Shown here one piece after another: positions 32,047-42,109 of a stretch of DNA of 64,000 nt. The translations under genes were made by a program, and so were the position numbers. The DNA comes from Lineus longissimus (lineage: Eukaryota > Nemertea > Pilidiophora > Heteronemertea > Lineidae): the NCBI RefSeq assembly GCF_910592395.1, contig NC_088310.1:11727501-11791500 (forward strand), read 5' to 3'. The notes under the pieces are model-generated. The model had not been told where the DNA came from, did not search any database, and was given only the letters and a program-made list of their open reading frames with translations. How positions within the stretch are numbered: the first letter of the stretch is position 1; every line of letters begins with the position of its first letter.

Positions 32047-33760
32047 AAACTAGGCATTCCAGGGTGGAACGATCACGTTAAAGATGTGCGCGAACGTGCA
32101 ATATTCTGGCACTCCATGTGGAAGGATGCCGGGAGTCCGCGAAACGGAGTGGTTGCTGATATTAGGAGAACAACCCGAGCTAGATATCACTTCTGGCTGC
32201 ACTATTCACGGGTATGCTAACGCACTCATATGTCCCTGAAGCTTTCAAAAACTCAGTTATCATTCCTATTCCTAAAAACACTAGAAAGTCTTTGAGCGAC
32301 TCAGAAAACTATAGGGGTATAACGTTGAGTAACAATCTTGGGAAAGTTTTCGACCACATTGTGATTAAGAAGTGCCCCGGCACGTTTAAGTCATCAGATT
32401 TACAGTTTGGTTTTAAAAGCAAAGGTTCTACCACGCAATGCACCTTTACCATGCAACAAAATATTGACTATTTCAGAAAGAATGGGTCCAATGTGTACGC
32501 TATGTTCCTAGACGCTAGTAAAGCGTTCGATAGAGTCCAATATATCAAACTTTTTAATCTACTCAAAAAGAAAGGGTGTTGTCCACTTATAGCCAGATTT
32601 CTTGCTAGACTTTACGCGACTCAACAGTGTCGGGTAAAGTGGAAAACCGCACTGAGCAGGCCAATTAGTGTTAAAAACGGGATTAAACAAGGGGGAGTTT
32701 TATCCCCAATTCTTTTTTGTATATATATGGATGAACTCCTTCAACAATTGGAATGTTCCAAACTGGGATGTCATGTTGGTCACGTGTTTATGGGGGCCTT
32801 TGGCTACGCCGATGACATTGTCATTCTATCTCCAATGAAAAGCGGGTTGATGGAAATGTTGAAGATATGCGATACTTTCTCAGTGGAGTATCATGTCACG
32901 TTTAATCCCACAAAGAGCATTTTGCTTTTCTACGGTATAAAGAAGCCAAACGAGGAGATATTCATTGTATGGAACGGCTGAATTATTGCCCAAGACCACA
33001 CAAAACACCTAGGACACATGGTTGGCGTTGACGTTAAGGATAACGTCATTAACGATGTCATCGCGGAAATGTACAAACGAACAAACTGTCTGTTATCATT
33101 ATTCGGTTTCTGTGATTTCGAAGTAAAGTACAGGCTGTTTAAATCATATGTTATGACATTGTACGGTAGCGCTCTATGGGACTATTCTCACCGATCCTTC
33201 ATCAGATTCAACACTGCTTGGAGAAATTGCATTCGAAAGTTATTCAGGTTACCCTGCAGAACCCATTGTATACTGCTGCCGTCTATTTGTAGAGATGAAC
33301 AGTCCGATATCCAGGTTTTTAAGAGATTTGCGAGATTCTTTAAAAGCTGTATGAACAGTGAAAGCAAGAGAGTTTCAATAAGTGTCGAATTGACTCTTCT
33401 GGGCGGAACGAGTGCATCACGAAATCTGCTGAAAATATGCGACTTATTCCAGTGTACTATAGACAACCTGCCAGTAAAGAAGGAGACATTTGAGGAAACG
33501 GAGCCTAACGGACCAGTAATTAGGGACCTATTGAGAATGCGCGACCGCTGGGATTATTCTATTCTAAATAAAACAGAGATTGAGCAGATGCTAAATGTAG
33601 TGTGTACATATGAGACTTGATTAAACTCTATGTAATAACTATGTTCTTATTATAACGCCTGTAATTGCACAAATATACATGTACATGCACCCTATTAACT
33701 CACTGTCTATTGTACTTCGTACGAAAATAAATAAATAAATAAATAAAATAAATTATGGTA
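32047..33760 (+). mobile_element. Non-LTR retrotransposon RT, nearly open
   Basis: Starts with the linker (IPGWNDHVKDV, FWHSMWKDAGSPRNGVVADI; 32059-32160), then jumps at about 32210 straight to the RT entry (PIPKNTRKSLSDSENYRGI), so a stretch between linker and RT is deleted. The RT is open from 32214 to 32981 with FLDASKAFDRVQY, NGIKQGGVLSPILF and the catalytic YADD (near 32810). One in-frame TGA (32979-32981) separates it from the C-terminal frame (33018-33620; WRNCIRKLFRLPCRTHC). The 3' tail is (AAAT)n at 33725-33755. Relative of the copy at 12490-14870; less decayed. Confidence 0.85.
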
Positions 33761-33875
33761 GTGAAATGTCTCATTTTACAAAAAAGAGGATTTGTTTACA
33801 CTCTCTTTGCAAAATCTACAAATTTCACCGATCTGAACCCATACCTCTGGGAAGGGAGGGCTAGAAAAGTAACGA

Positions 33876-33926
33876 GGACATTCCTCTTTCACGGACATTC
33901 CTCTTTCACGGACATTCCTCTTTCAT
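33876..33926. repeat. Three-copy 17-bp tandem repeat
   Basis: Three near-exact copies of GGACATTCCTCTTTCAC in a row. No function is evident. Confidence 0.9.
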
Positions 33927-34339
33927 AGAGTCATGACAAAATTTCTCAGACTTATTCTACAATAAAGTGAAACCAATGGACATTGTATTATATAGTCAAC
34001 ATAACAACACATAGTTGACATGTTACCTTCTATTCAAAAATATATGATATTTCATTTTGGATAGGATTATGGAGGATGAGCCTTCTTAGTAAAATCCACT
34101 ATTTCAGAACATTTGAAATTCCACTCAAAGTATTGACTCACTCGGCTAAGTGATATTTTAAATCTTTGCAGGCTATTTTTGGTAGACCCAATTTCTCGGC
34201 GATAGCATTACCAATATTCGTGCAAGAGGTATCTGAGATTTCTGAGGTCACTAATATTGTTTTCTGACCTTTTCGACTCACCGTAGGGGAGTCTATACAA
34301 CAGCGCAGTGTCCGTCGTCCGTCGTCTGTCATCGTCATC

Positions 34340-35446
34340 TCTATCCTGTTTCAAAAACAGTGGCACGTTCTTAACCGCTAAAGCTATGAACTTGAAACTT
34401 TGTTCACAGGACCCCCTAGGTCAGCTGACCTTTGACAATGAATTTCGGTCCGGTCTGATTCTTGACTTGGCCACCAGGGGGTGATCTGAGAAGTGGAAAT
34501 CTAAAAAGTGTGATATCTCTCTTATGAGTGACTTGTTTTCGAAAACAAATTTCTATGGTAGTTTCTCCTAGCAAGGATATATCACATATCATACGGGTTT
34601 TTGATTTCACCTAATTTTCAAGGTCACAAAGGTGAAATGGTGTAAATTGTCCGTTTGAGTGTAACTATGGCACGTTTCTTAAACGCTTAGGTTATGAACT
34701 GGAAATTTCATACACATGACTCCCTACGTCATATAACCAATGACACCTAATTTCGGTTTGATCTGATTCTCCACTTGGCCACCAGGTGGCCAAAGTCAAA
34801 AAGATAAAAATGCAATATCTCGCTTGTTAGCGACTTGTTTTCGATGAAATGTTTATGGTAGGTACTCCTAGCTAGGATACATCACATATCTTACGGGTTT
34901 CTGATTTGACCCCGTTTTCATGGTCACATAGGCCAAATGGCGTTAATTGTTTGTTTGAGTGTAACTATGGCACGTTTCTTAACCGATAAAGCTATGAACT
35001 TGGACTCTGGTACACATGACTCCCTACATCATTATAACCTCCGACACTGAATCGGTCTGATCTGAATTTTGTTTTGGCCACCAGGGGGCCAAACTTAAAA
35101 AAGGTAAAAAGTGCAATATATCGCTTAATTGTGACTTGTTTTCAATGATATTTTTATGGTAGGTACTCCTAGCAAGGATACATCACATATCATACGGGTT
35201 TTGATTTCACCTAATTTTCAAGGTCACGTAAAAGGGCGTAAATTGTCCGTTTGAGTTTAACTATGGCACGTTTCTTAACCGCTCAAGTTATGAATTTCAC
35301 TCCTTACGTCCATTATGACAAATGACACCTAATTTCGGTCTGATCTGATTCTCTACTTGGCCACCAGGGGGCAAAAGCTGAAAAAGGTAAAAGTGCAATA
35401 TATCGCTTAAAAGTGACTTGTTTTCAATGATATTTTTATGGTAGGT
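34340..35446. repeat. Satellite with CTCF-core-like motif, block 2
   Basis: About 3.7 tandem monomers of about 300 bp. The landmark ACTATGGCACGTTTCTTAA starts near 34358, 34664, 34964 and 35260. Each monomer also carries TTGGCCACCAGGGGGC or a near variant (34468, 34776, 35075, 35357), GTGACTTGTTTTCGA and CATCACATATCATACGGG. A GTCCGTCGTCCGTCG-like run at 34307-34328 precedes it. Further copies are at 24400-25140 (inverted), 37003-37138 and 38018-38460. Confidence 0.9.
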
Positions 35447-37000
35447 ATGTCACCAAGCACTGATATCGGTCATGATCCGGATAAGAATTCGTTCGATTCG
35501 GATCATCCACAGATACCAACCTTCGGTGATGAGAGGGCCTTTCCACGAGGCCGTAGATCTTGACCTGCAGTGTGCCGATGGAAGGTCACACAGGGCCACG
35601 TCCAGGCAGAATCGAAATCGGAATCGAAGAAATCGATATTAATATTTTGGGGGGGGGGGGGGGGAAGTTTACGTTGGTACAACTTTAAAATAATGAGCCG
35701 TGTACGTTTCAAAATGTGGACTTACTTTTAAACGGATGTTCATGAGGATTTGATTTAAGTGTGATTTGAGAACCAATCTATGCGAGATGCATGGAACGTA
35801 AATTTGTCGTATTGAAACTGAACCCCGCAAGCGAGTGTCCCGGGTCAGGGCGCACCCCTTCCTTTTAAGTATCAACTGTTGCGCATGCGTCGATGAACAG
35901 GAAGGCCCTGACTCGTCATAAATGACCAATCAGGAACTGCCAAGTCAATTTAGGAATCGTCATGTCCAAACCACGAAAGGAACATTTTGGCCCTTATACA
36001 AATGGCCTATTGTCCCGGCGATTCCCAAATGGCAACAACAATCCTGGATGAGCGCAACAGCTGCGAACATGTGGAAAAAACAGGTTTAGAAAATCTGATC
36101 GAACTCACCTTTAATCACCCCCAAATTTCTTATTAAGACTAAGTGTTTTCTTGTTAATAAATAAATAATCTTCTTCATCATTAAACCCCGTGAAAGGACA
36201 ACTTGGGTCCTCAGCGAAGTCAGAATCAATGAAACTAATTGACCGAATACAATATAGTCTAAACTTAACTCTCAAACAAAAGAGAGGATCTCACTAATCA
36301 ATTTAAATGTCTGACCTCGATGCCGAGTTCCCAAATCGTACCTTCACGTATTTCACGAAGGGTAGAAAAAAAGCTTCTGATTAAATAAACAGTTTGCAAA
36401 ATTACTGTTCGTTAAACCATCAGGGTAGTTACCCCTTTAAGGTTTTCATCACATAACATTATAAATTCTGGCTTCCCGCCCAAAACTATAAGTATACGAA
36501 ACAACTTATTCTAAAGATAATTAAGGATGTATCGTTTGAATAAATATTAAATCTTAATTCAGTTTATGAACCCGAGATGAGAGTTTTTAGACATCATGTT
36601 TTAAAAAGCTATCTCCCTGTGTATTTTGTCAGCATGTACACGAATATTGACAACAGCTGACGTATGATTACGCATATAACTCGAATGCCTCCTATAGTTT
36701 AGTACACGGCCCTTACATAAATATAAACCAGCAGGTACTGCCGAAACCAATAGTTACCCAGAGTAAGTGTGTGACGGCCTGAGCAAATTATATCAATCCT
36801 TCCAAAGGGAAAATTACTAACTATAAAATTATTGTAAAATTTACCAATAAAATATCCCAATCCAAGTTTTTGACAAATAAATAGATAAAACCAATGCTAA
36901 ATATTCTCAATAACCCAAACAGGATCTCTAAATATAAATAGAATTTCAAGCCATCTGTTACATGTACTCCGAGCAACGCTGCATCTTATATCCTCTGGGT
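35447..37000. other. No recognised gene, 35.4-37.0 kb
   Basis: Holds a G homopolymer at 35648-35664 and ordinary AT-rich sequence. Minus-strand open frames near 35503-35929 are short and match nothing recognised. No repeats or RNA genes were seen. Confidence 0.5.
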
Positions 37001-37002
37001 TT

Positions 37003-38460
37003 TTGATATGACCTAATTTTCAAGGTCAAAGAGGTCAAATGGTGTAAATTGACCGTTTGAGTGTAACAATGGCACGTTTCTTAACCGCTCAAGCTATGAA
37101 CTAGAAAATTAGTACACTTGACTCCCAATGTCATTCAACTGTGACAGAGCGGCTGCTCGACACTGGACACCTCACTGTAAAAACAGCTAACTCCTAAATG
37201 AAACACAAAAATTTATTATAAGACAAAAATTATTTACAATATTCACAGCTGCTGAAACTAAGGAAAGATTAGCATGTGAGATTTAAAATGTTCAGTTCAG
37301 GGGTATATCATGCCACAGGGGAAGTAGGGTTCACTGTTCAGTGTTCACGGCAACTGAGGAAATAAAACGTCCAGTTCAAAAGGAATCCATGAATAACGTC
37401 CGAATCCAAATAAGGGCCCATATATGGCAACACAGAGGGTAAATTGGGAGGCAATTTATGAATACGGATTCATCCGTTCCAAGTGGAATACGGAATGTAG
37501 ACGTTCCGATTCCAACACGTGTGTAACCCGAGTTACAGCTGCAGCGACGCCATACGTTCAACGAATTGCGGCACCAACGCCAGGATGATCACTCGATCAT
37601 GTCTTCCGACTGTAAAGTCCGGATTTCAACGAAGTATCCCCCGAAAAGGGATTCTGGAGCTCCAGGTTATTTGACAAGGAAGCACAACTCAACTGCATTC
37701 ATTGGAGTCTCTCTCAGTACTGCCAATACAGTCTACACTTCAACCATGCCTCACAATAAGGCCTAAGCCTTTGCCTCAATTACCAAACCCTCCAGTTGTC
37801 TAGTCATTGCAAAGTCATTGTCCAATCTCCAATTGTCAAGCATTTCCACAACTCTCCAATTGTCCAGTCTTTCTACTTGAGTCCATGTTACACAACACTA
37901 TCGAATAATGAACTTGAATGACTTAGGACATATTAAAATGATTACCACACTTCTTATGTAATTGGCTCACAACAAACTTAAGTGCTTTTAAATAAAGAAA
38001 CATGGGATTCATCACAGCAACCTCTGACACTGAATTTCGGTTCAATCTGATTCTTGACTTGGCTACCAAGGGGCAAGAAGTTGAAACCTAAAAAGTGTGA
38101 TATCTCTCTCAAGACTGACTCGTTTTCGATAAAATCTTTATGGTAGGTTCTCCTAGCAAAGATGCATCAGAAATCATACGGGTTTTTGATTTGACCTACT
38201 TTTCAAGGTCACAGATATCTAATTGCGTAAATTGGACGTTTGAGTGTAACTATGGCACGTTTCTTAACCGCAAAAGCTATATGAACTTGAAATTCGGTAC
38301 ACATGAATCCCTATGTCATGTTACCTCGGACACCGAATTTCGATCTAATCTATTGCACGACATGGCGACCAGGAGACCAAAAAATATCTCGCTTATGAGT
38401 GACTTGTTTTCGATGATAATTCTATGGTAGGTACTCCAGGCAACGATACATCACATGTCA
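37003..38460. repeat. Satellite with CTCF-core-like motif, block 3, interrupted
   Basis: Satellite sequence at 37003-37138 continues at 38018-38460; removing the insertion between restores an uninterrupted monomer. The motif in this block is degraded (GGCTACCAAGGGGC at 38061, GGCGACCAGGAG at 38364). Confidence 0.85.
37140..38016. mobile_element. Probable solo LTR within satellite
   Basis: About 877 bp starting TGTGACAGAGCGG and ending GATTCATCACA, with the TG...CA ends of an LTR and AATAAA near its 3' end (37991). CAAC lies on both sides (37136-37139 and 38018-38021). Shifting the boundaries by one base instead gives a CTGTGA/TCACAG inverted end with a 3-bp duplication, so a small DNA transposon is the alternative. 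There is no internal coding region; short ORFs in it are unremarkable. Confidence 0.55.
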
Positions 38461-39352
38461 TACCGACTGTCTGTCTGGCTTATATTCTATGTAGCAAGCA
38501 TATATTTTAAAATCTATGCTTGTTAGCAGTTCCAGGTCCAAACTATTGTGCACGCTTGAAACTATCAACCCAAGTGAGTCTCTTTGTTGTTGTATTCTTT
38601 GTTTATTTCACTCCTGTTACATCGGCCAGTATATCATTTTACACGGGTGTGGACATGTGTGGTGAGATCGAAAATCGATTCTTCAAATCTTTTATATCCC
38701 TCGAGACTGATATCAGTTATTATGCAAATGGTATTGTGTATCCCAGAATCGTTCTACCAGCTGATGTGCCATTAGTCCATTAAAATAGGTTGAACCGCTA
38801 CGCTATATACGGTCTGATGTGCGACCTTTCTTGAATAATAATGTTGAGGCGCGCCGCTTCCCCGTCAAGAAATCATTCTCCAAAGCTGGACATGATATTC
38901 GACCTCATATTCTTAGGACCTTCTATCATCACACTGTTTTAAAGCGCCGCCGGAGCATGTCGAAAAAGTGATTTTCACGTTGACTCGTTGATTCCAAGTT
39001 TATTATCTGATTTGTGATTGTGTTAATGGACTATCAGAATTTTGATATTCGTCTTGCTGGCGAACCAAGTCAGGTTACGCCGGACTTTATGACTTGTGGA
39101 GTCGTGCGACTTGAGCTTCTAGTGTCGGCTCAATCAGACAAGACAGCATGATGGATTCCCGCTAACAACTATGTGCAGATCGTTTCTAAGGGTTGAACCT
39201 CCTTAATTCAGTTGGACTGGTTAGTGACAATGTTTAAATGATTTGTATGGTCCCTGTTGGCACTTAGCAAATAAAACTGTCTCGGGATATGCTGATACCC
39301 CATGTCCCACGTCATCAAGGCGTGGCAAACACGCTGAGACTAATAACAGATC
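38461..39352. other. No recognised gene, 38.5-39.35 kb
   Basis: A plus-strand open frame of 87 codons (38520-38783) starts with a hydrophobic run (VSLFVVVFFVYFTPVTSA) resembling a signal anchor, but the product matches nothing recognised. The rest presumably contains the 5' flank of the fucosyltransferase gene; no TATA box is obvious. Confidence 0.4.
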
Positions 39353-40780
39353 ATGGAAGGCAAGAACAAGGGAATAAGCAGATATTTCACACGAATACTG
39401 ACATATGTGTTATGTATGTGGATTTTCTTCACATATTTTGTTGTCCAAAACGATCTGACTGTAATGCAACAAAACCGAGTGACAAATATGAAACTGACCA
39501 ACGTGACCCAAAGGCATAAACCCCGCGCTATAGCTCATGGAACGCCTAAACATCAGCACACTACAGCTGATGGTACGACTAGACATAAGCCCACTATAGC
39601 TAATGGAACGACTGGATATAAGCCCATGTTAGCTGATGGAACGCCTGGCGATATGCCCTCCATAGCCTATGCTTCGACTTGGTTCCACTATATAAACTGG
39701 CCACAGGGTGCTTTCAGAAATTTCTCTTCCTGCAGAAACAAATGTCTGATTTCAAACGATCTAAAAAGTGCCGATGCTGTGGTTTTTCATAATCGCGGTC
39801 GAAATTTGAATTCAGCTTTTGAGCTTCATCACAGGAATGCGAATAATCGACGTCACCAGGTTTTTATTTTCTTTGGTCAAGAGTCAGAAATACACGCAAG
39901 AATAAACGCCGAACATCTAAATTCTGTCTTCAACTGGACAGCTACTTACAAACGAGATTCCGATGTCATCACTAGCTATTCGCACATCGAACCATTGAAA
40001 AATGAGCACATTGAAGGTAAAGTGACAAGATTTTTAGCTGCCGAATTCGACAAAGATACAAGTCTCATCCAATCCAATAAAATAGTAACTGGAACGAACT
40101 ATGCAAAAGGTAAAAACAAGATGGCGTTAATGATGGTCAACAATTGCTATCCAAATACTAACAGGTTAGAATACGCCAAGAAACTACGCGAATATGGCGT
40201 TCATGTTGATATTTTTGGCAAGTGTGGCAAAAGGTGCCCAGGAGGCTGGTGTCAAATAACTGATATTGCACAGCAATACAAATTTTACTTGGCATTCGAA
40301 AATTCCCATTGCCCAGATTACATCACCGAAAAGTTCTGGACCAATGCCTTGGGACATGGTATGATACCGGTTGCCATGGGAACGAGTAAAGAGGACTACT
40401 TGCAAGTGGCGCCACCCCATTCGTTTATTCACATCGCCGATTTCAAGACAATTGCTATGTTGGCGGAATATCTTAAGTTACTGGATAAGAATGATGTACT
40501 CTATAACGAGTATTTTGAGTGGAAAAAACACTACCGGGTTGTTGATACTAGCCCGGCCTGCCGTCTGTGTGAAGCGTTACATGATAAGAAAAAAATGAAC
40601 CGGAGGAAGATATATTCCGATATAAAGTCGTACTGGGATGCAACCAATCATTGCCAAAATAAGGGACCGCTGCCCCTCCCATATAGCACAGCGCCTCAGG
40701 ACCGCGAACCCCGCGTGGTTTCCGAGTTCACCACTATGCGACGTCAGCGCCATTCACGACCACGCTCCACACAGCGTTAG
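39353..40780 (+). CDS. Alpha-1,3-fucosyltransferase-like protein (GT10), single exon
   Basis: A 475-residue type II membrane glycosyltransferase. Short cytosolic N-terminus, one membrane anchor at about 11-31, then a stem with four 11-residue repeats (60-103, consensus I/LADGTTxxKPT). The catalytic part follows: FNWTATYKRDSDV at 193-205 and FYLAFENSHCPDYITEKFWTNAL starting at 311, the donor (GDP-fucose) signature of GT10, with PVAMG at 339-343. Cysteines at 403 and 406 (CRLC) and 434 are in the conserved C-terminal end. The last 40 residues are Arg/Pro-rich and not part of the fold. It should act in the Golgi, adding fucose to N-acetylglucosamine-containing glycans; acceptor specificity cannot be read. 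The reading frame is intact and intronless. Confidence 0.9.
   Translation: MEGKNKGISRYFTRILTYVLCMWIFFTYFVVQNDLTVMQQNRVTNMKLTNVTQRHKPRAIAHGTPKHQHTTADGTTRHKPTIANGTTGYKPMLADGTPGDMPSIAYASTWFHYINWPQGAFRNFSSCRNKCLISNDLKSADAVVFHNRGRNLNSAFELHHRNANNRRHQVFIFFGQESEIHARINAEHLNSVFNWTATYKRDSDVITSYSHIEPLKNEHIEGKVTRFLAAEFDKDTSLIQSNKIVTGTNYAKGKNKMALMMVNNCYPNTNRLEYAKKLREYGVHVDIFGKCGKRCPGGWCQITDIAQQYKFYLAFENSHCPDYITEKFWTNALGHGMIPVAMGTSKEDYLQVAPPHSFIHIADFKTIAMLAEYLKLLDKNDVLYNEYFEWKKHYRVVDTSPACRLCEALHDKKKMNRRKIYSDIKSYWDATNHCQNKGPLPLPYSTAPQDREPRVVSEFTTMRRQRHSRPRSTQR
39530..39661 (+). repeat. 33-bp minisatellite encoding the fucosyltransferase stem
   Basis: Four in-frame tandem copies of a 33-bp unit beginning ATAGCTAATGGAACG or variants. 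They encode 11-residue stem repeats, so copy number changes would lengthen the stem without breaking the frame. Confidence 0.85.
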
Positions 40781-41106
40781 ATCCACTCTTTACGCCGTCG
40801 CGCACGCGCAGTTAACGATAGCAGCATGACTGCGTCACGTCACTCTCCGCTCGCAGTGCTTATTCTATATCGGATTCACGGACCGCGCCACTGTAGAGTT
40901 CCCCGCGAGGTAACGTCACGCGAAAGATACAATGTAATACAATGCATTGCGGGTTCCTGAGCTTTGGCCGCGCCCCCATTTCCGCGTAATTCTCTCTGCG
41001 CTATGACGTCACTGCATATCATTACGAGCTCATTATCGCGTACATTTAGGCGTGAAAAATATGAAGTCGGAAATCGATCCTAAACTTGCCAAAATCTTTC
41101 TGAATG

Positions 41107-42098
41107 GGTAGTTGATAAAGCTTGGAATCAGTGAAACCTTGGAACCAGTGATAAACCTTGGAATCAGTCCTAAAAATGCATAAAAACATGAAATAATGCC
41201 ATTCGAACCTAACGTGGTAACGAATCAACATTTGGAGCTTATTCTTACATGATCAGATCGGAATTTTATGGTAATTTAGAAATCTGTCGCATATCCGATT
41301 CAATAGTCTATATTTTAAAACAACCCAGTTGTACCTCGCCTCCAGTGTACAGTACTGATCTCCCAAATATGGGAAGACACGCCCACCACACACCCATAAT
41401 ATGGACCAATAGCGCTCCGCTTATAAATACGCCACCACCACACGGGGCCTTTTCGATCAGACGAGTTGCTTGGGAAGTTGGGGGCCTGTCATGCATTATG
41501 CATGGATAAGGTTGACGACTATGTCTAGGCCTAATTGTCTATGATTGACTGATATTTTATAACAAACGATGAATAAAAGAAGCCTAGTCATGTATGTTTA
41601 TTACCGAAGTTTGCGGATCAAAATTTCCTTCGCCGTGAGCGATTTCTTACATCTTCCAGTACGCATCGAGGGATGCAGAGATCTTTGTGACGTCACCAGT
41701 TCTAAGCGGGTTTTTTTATTCACGTGTGTGTTTGTCCTATGATCTTGTGCATCTAGTACCGAGCATAATACTTTATCGTCTATGGAATACAAAACAATCA
41801 TAAAAACTAATTTTTGCTTTCATTGAAGAGAAATAAAAAAATATCTTAACGACCACAGCGCATTGCCAATTGATGACGTCATCCTCCACATTAAAAATGT
41901 TGGCTTCTGAACTAACTGGCAAATTGCTATCAATAAAGTCAGCTGGGACGAGACTGTCAGTTGGGAGGGTATAAATCGTGGAAGGAACGCACCCGATTTC
42001 CCGCGCTATTTGCACAGTGATTCCATGGTTTACATTGAATATTCCAAGGTTTATCAGTGTTTCCAAGGTTTCACTAATTCCATACTTTATCAACTACC
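41107..42098. mobile_element. MULE-like non-autonomous element, copy L
   Basis: 992 bp, bounded by an exact 9-bp target duplication TTCTGAATG (41098-41106 and 42099-42107). The inverted ends start GGTAGTTGATAAAG and extend over about 55 bp, containing repeated CCTTGGAANCAGTGATAAA words. A minus-strand 106-codon open frame (42093-41773) is shared with copy R but includes the inverted end itself and shows no transposase motif. 9-bp duplications are typical of the Mutator superfamily; assignment is inferred. Confidence 0.85.
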
Positions 42099-42109
42099 TT
42101 CTGAATGAC

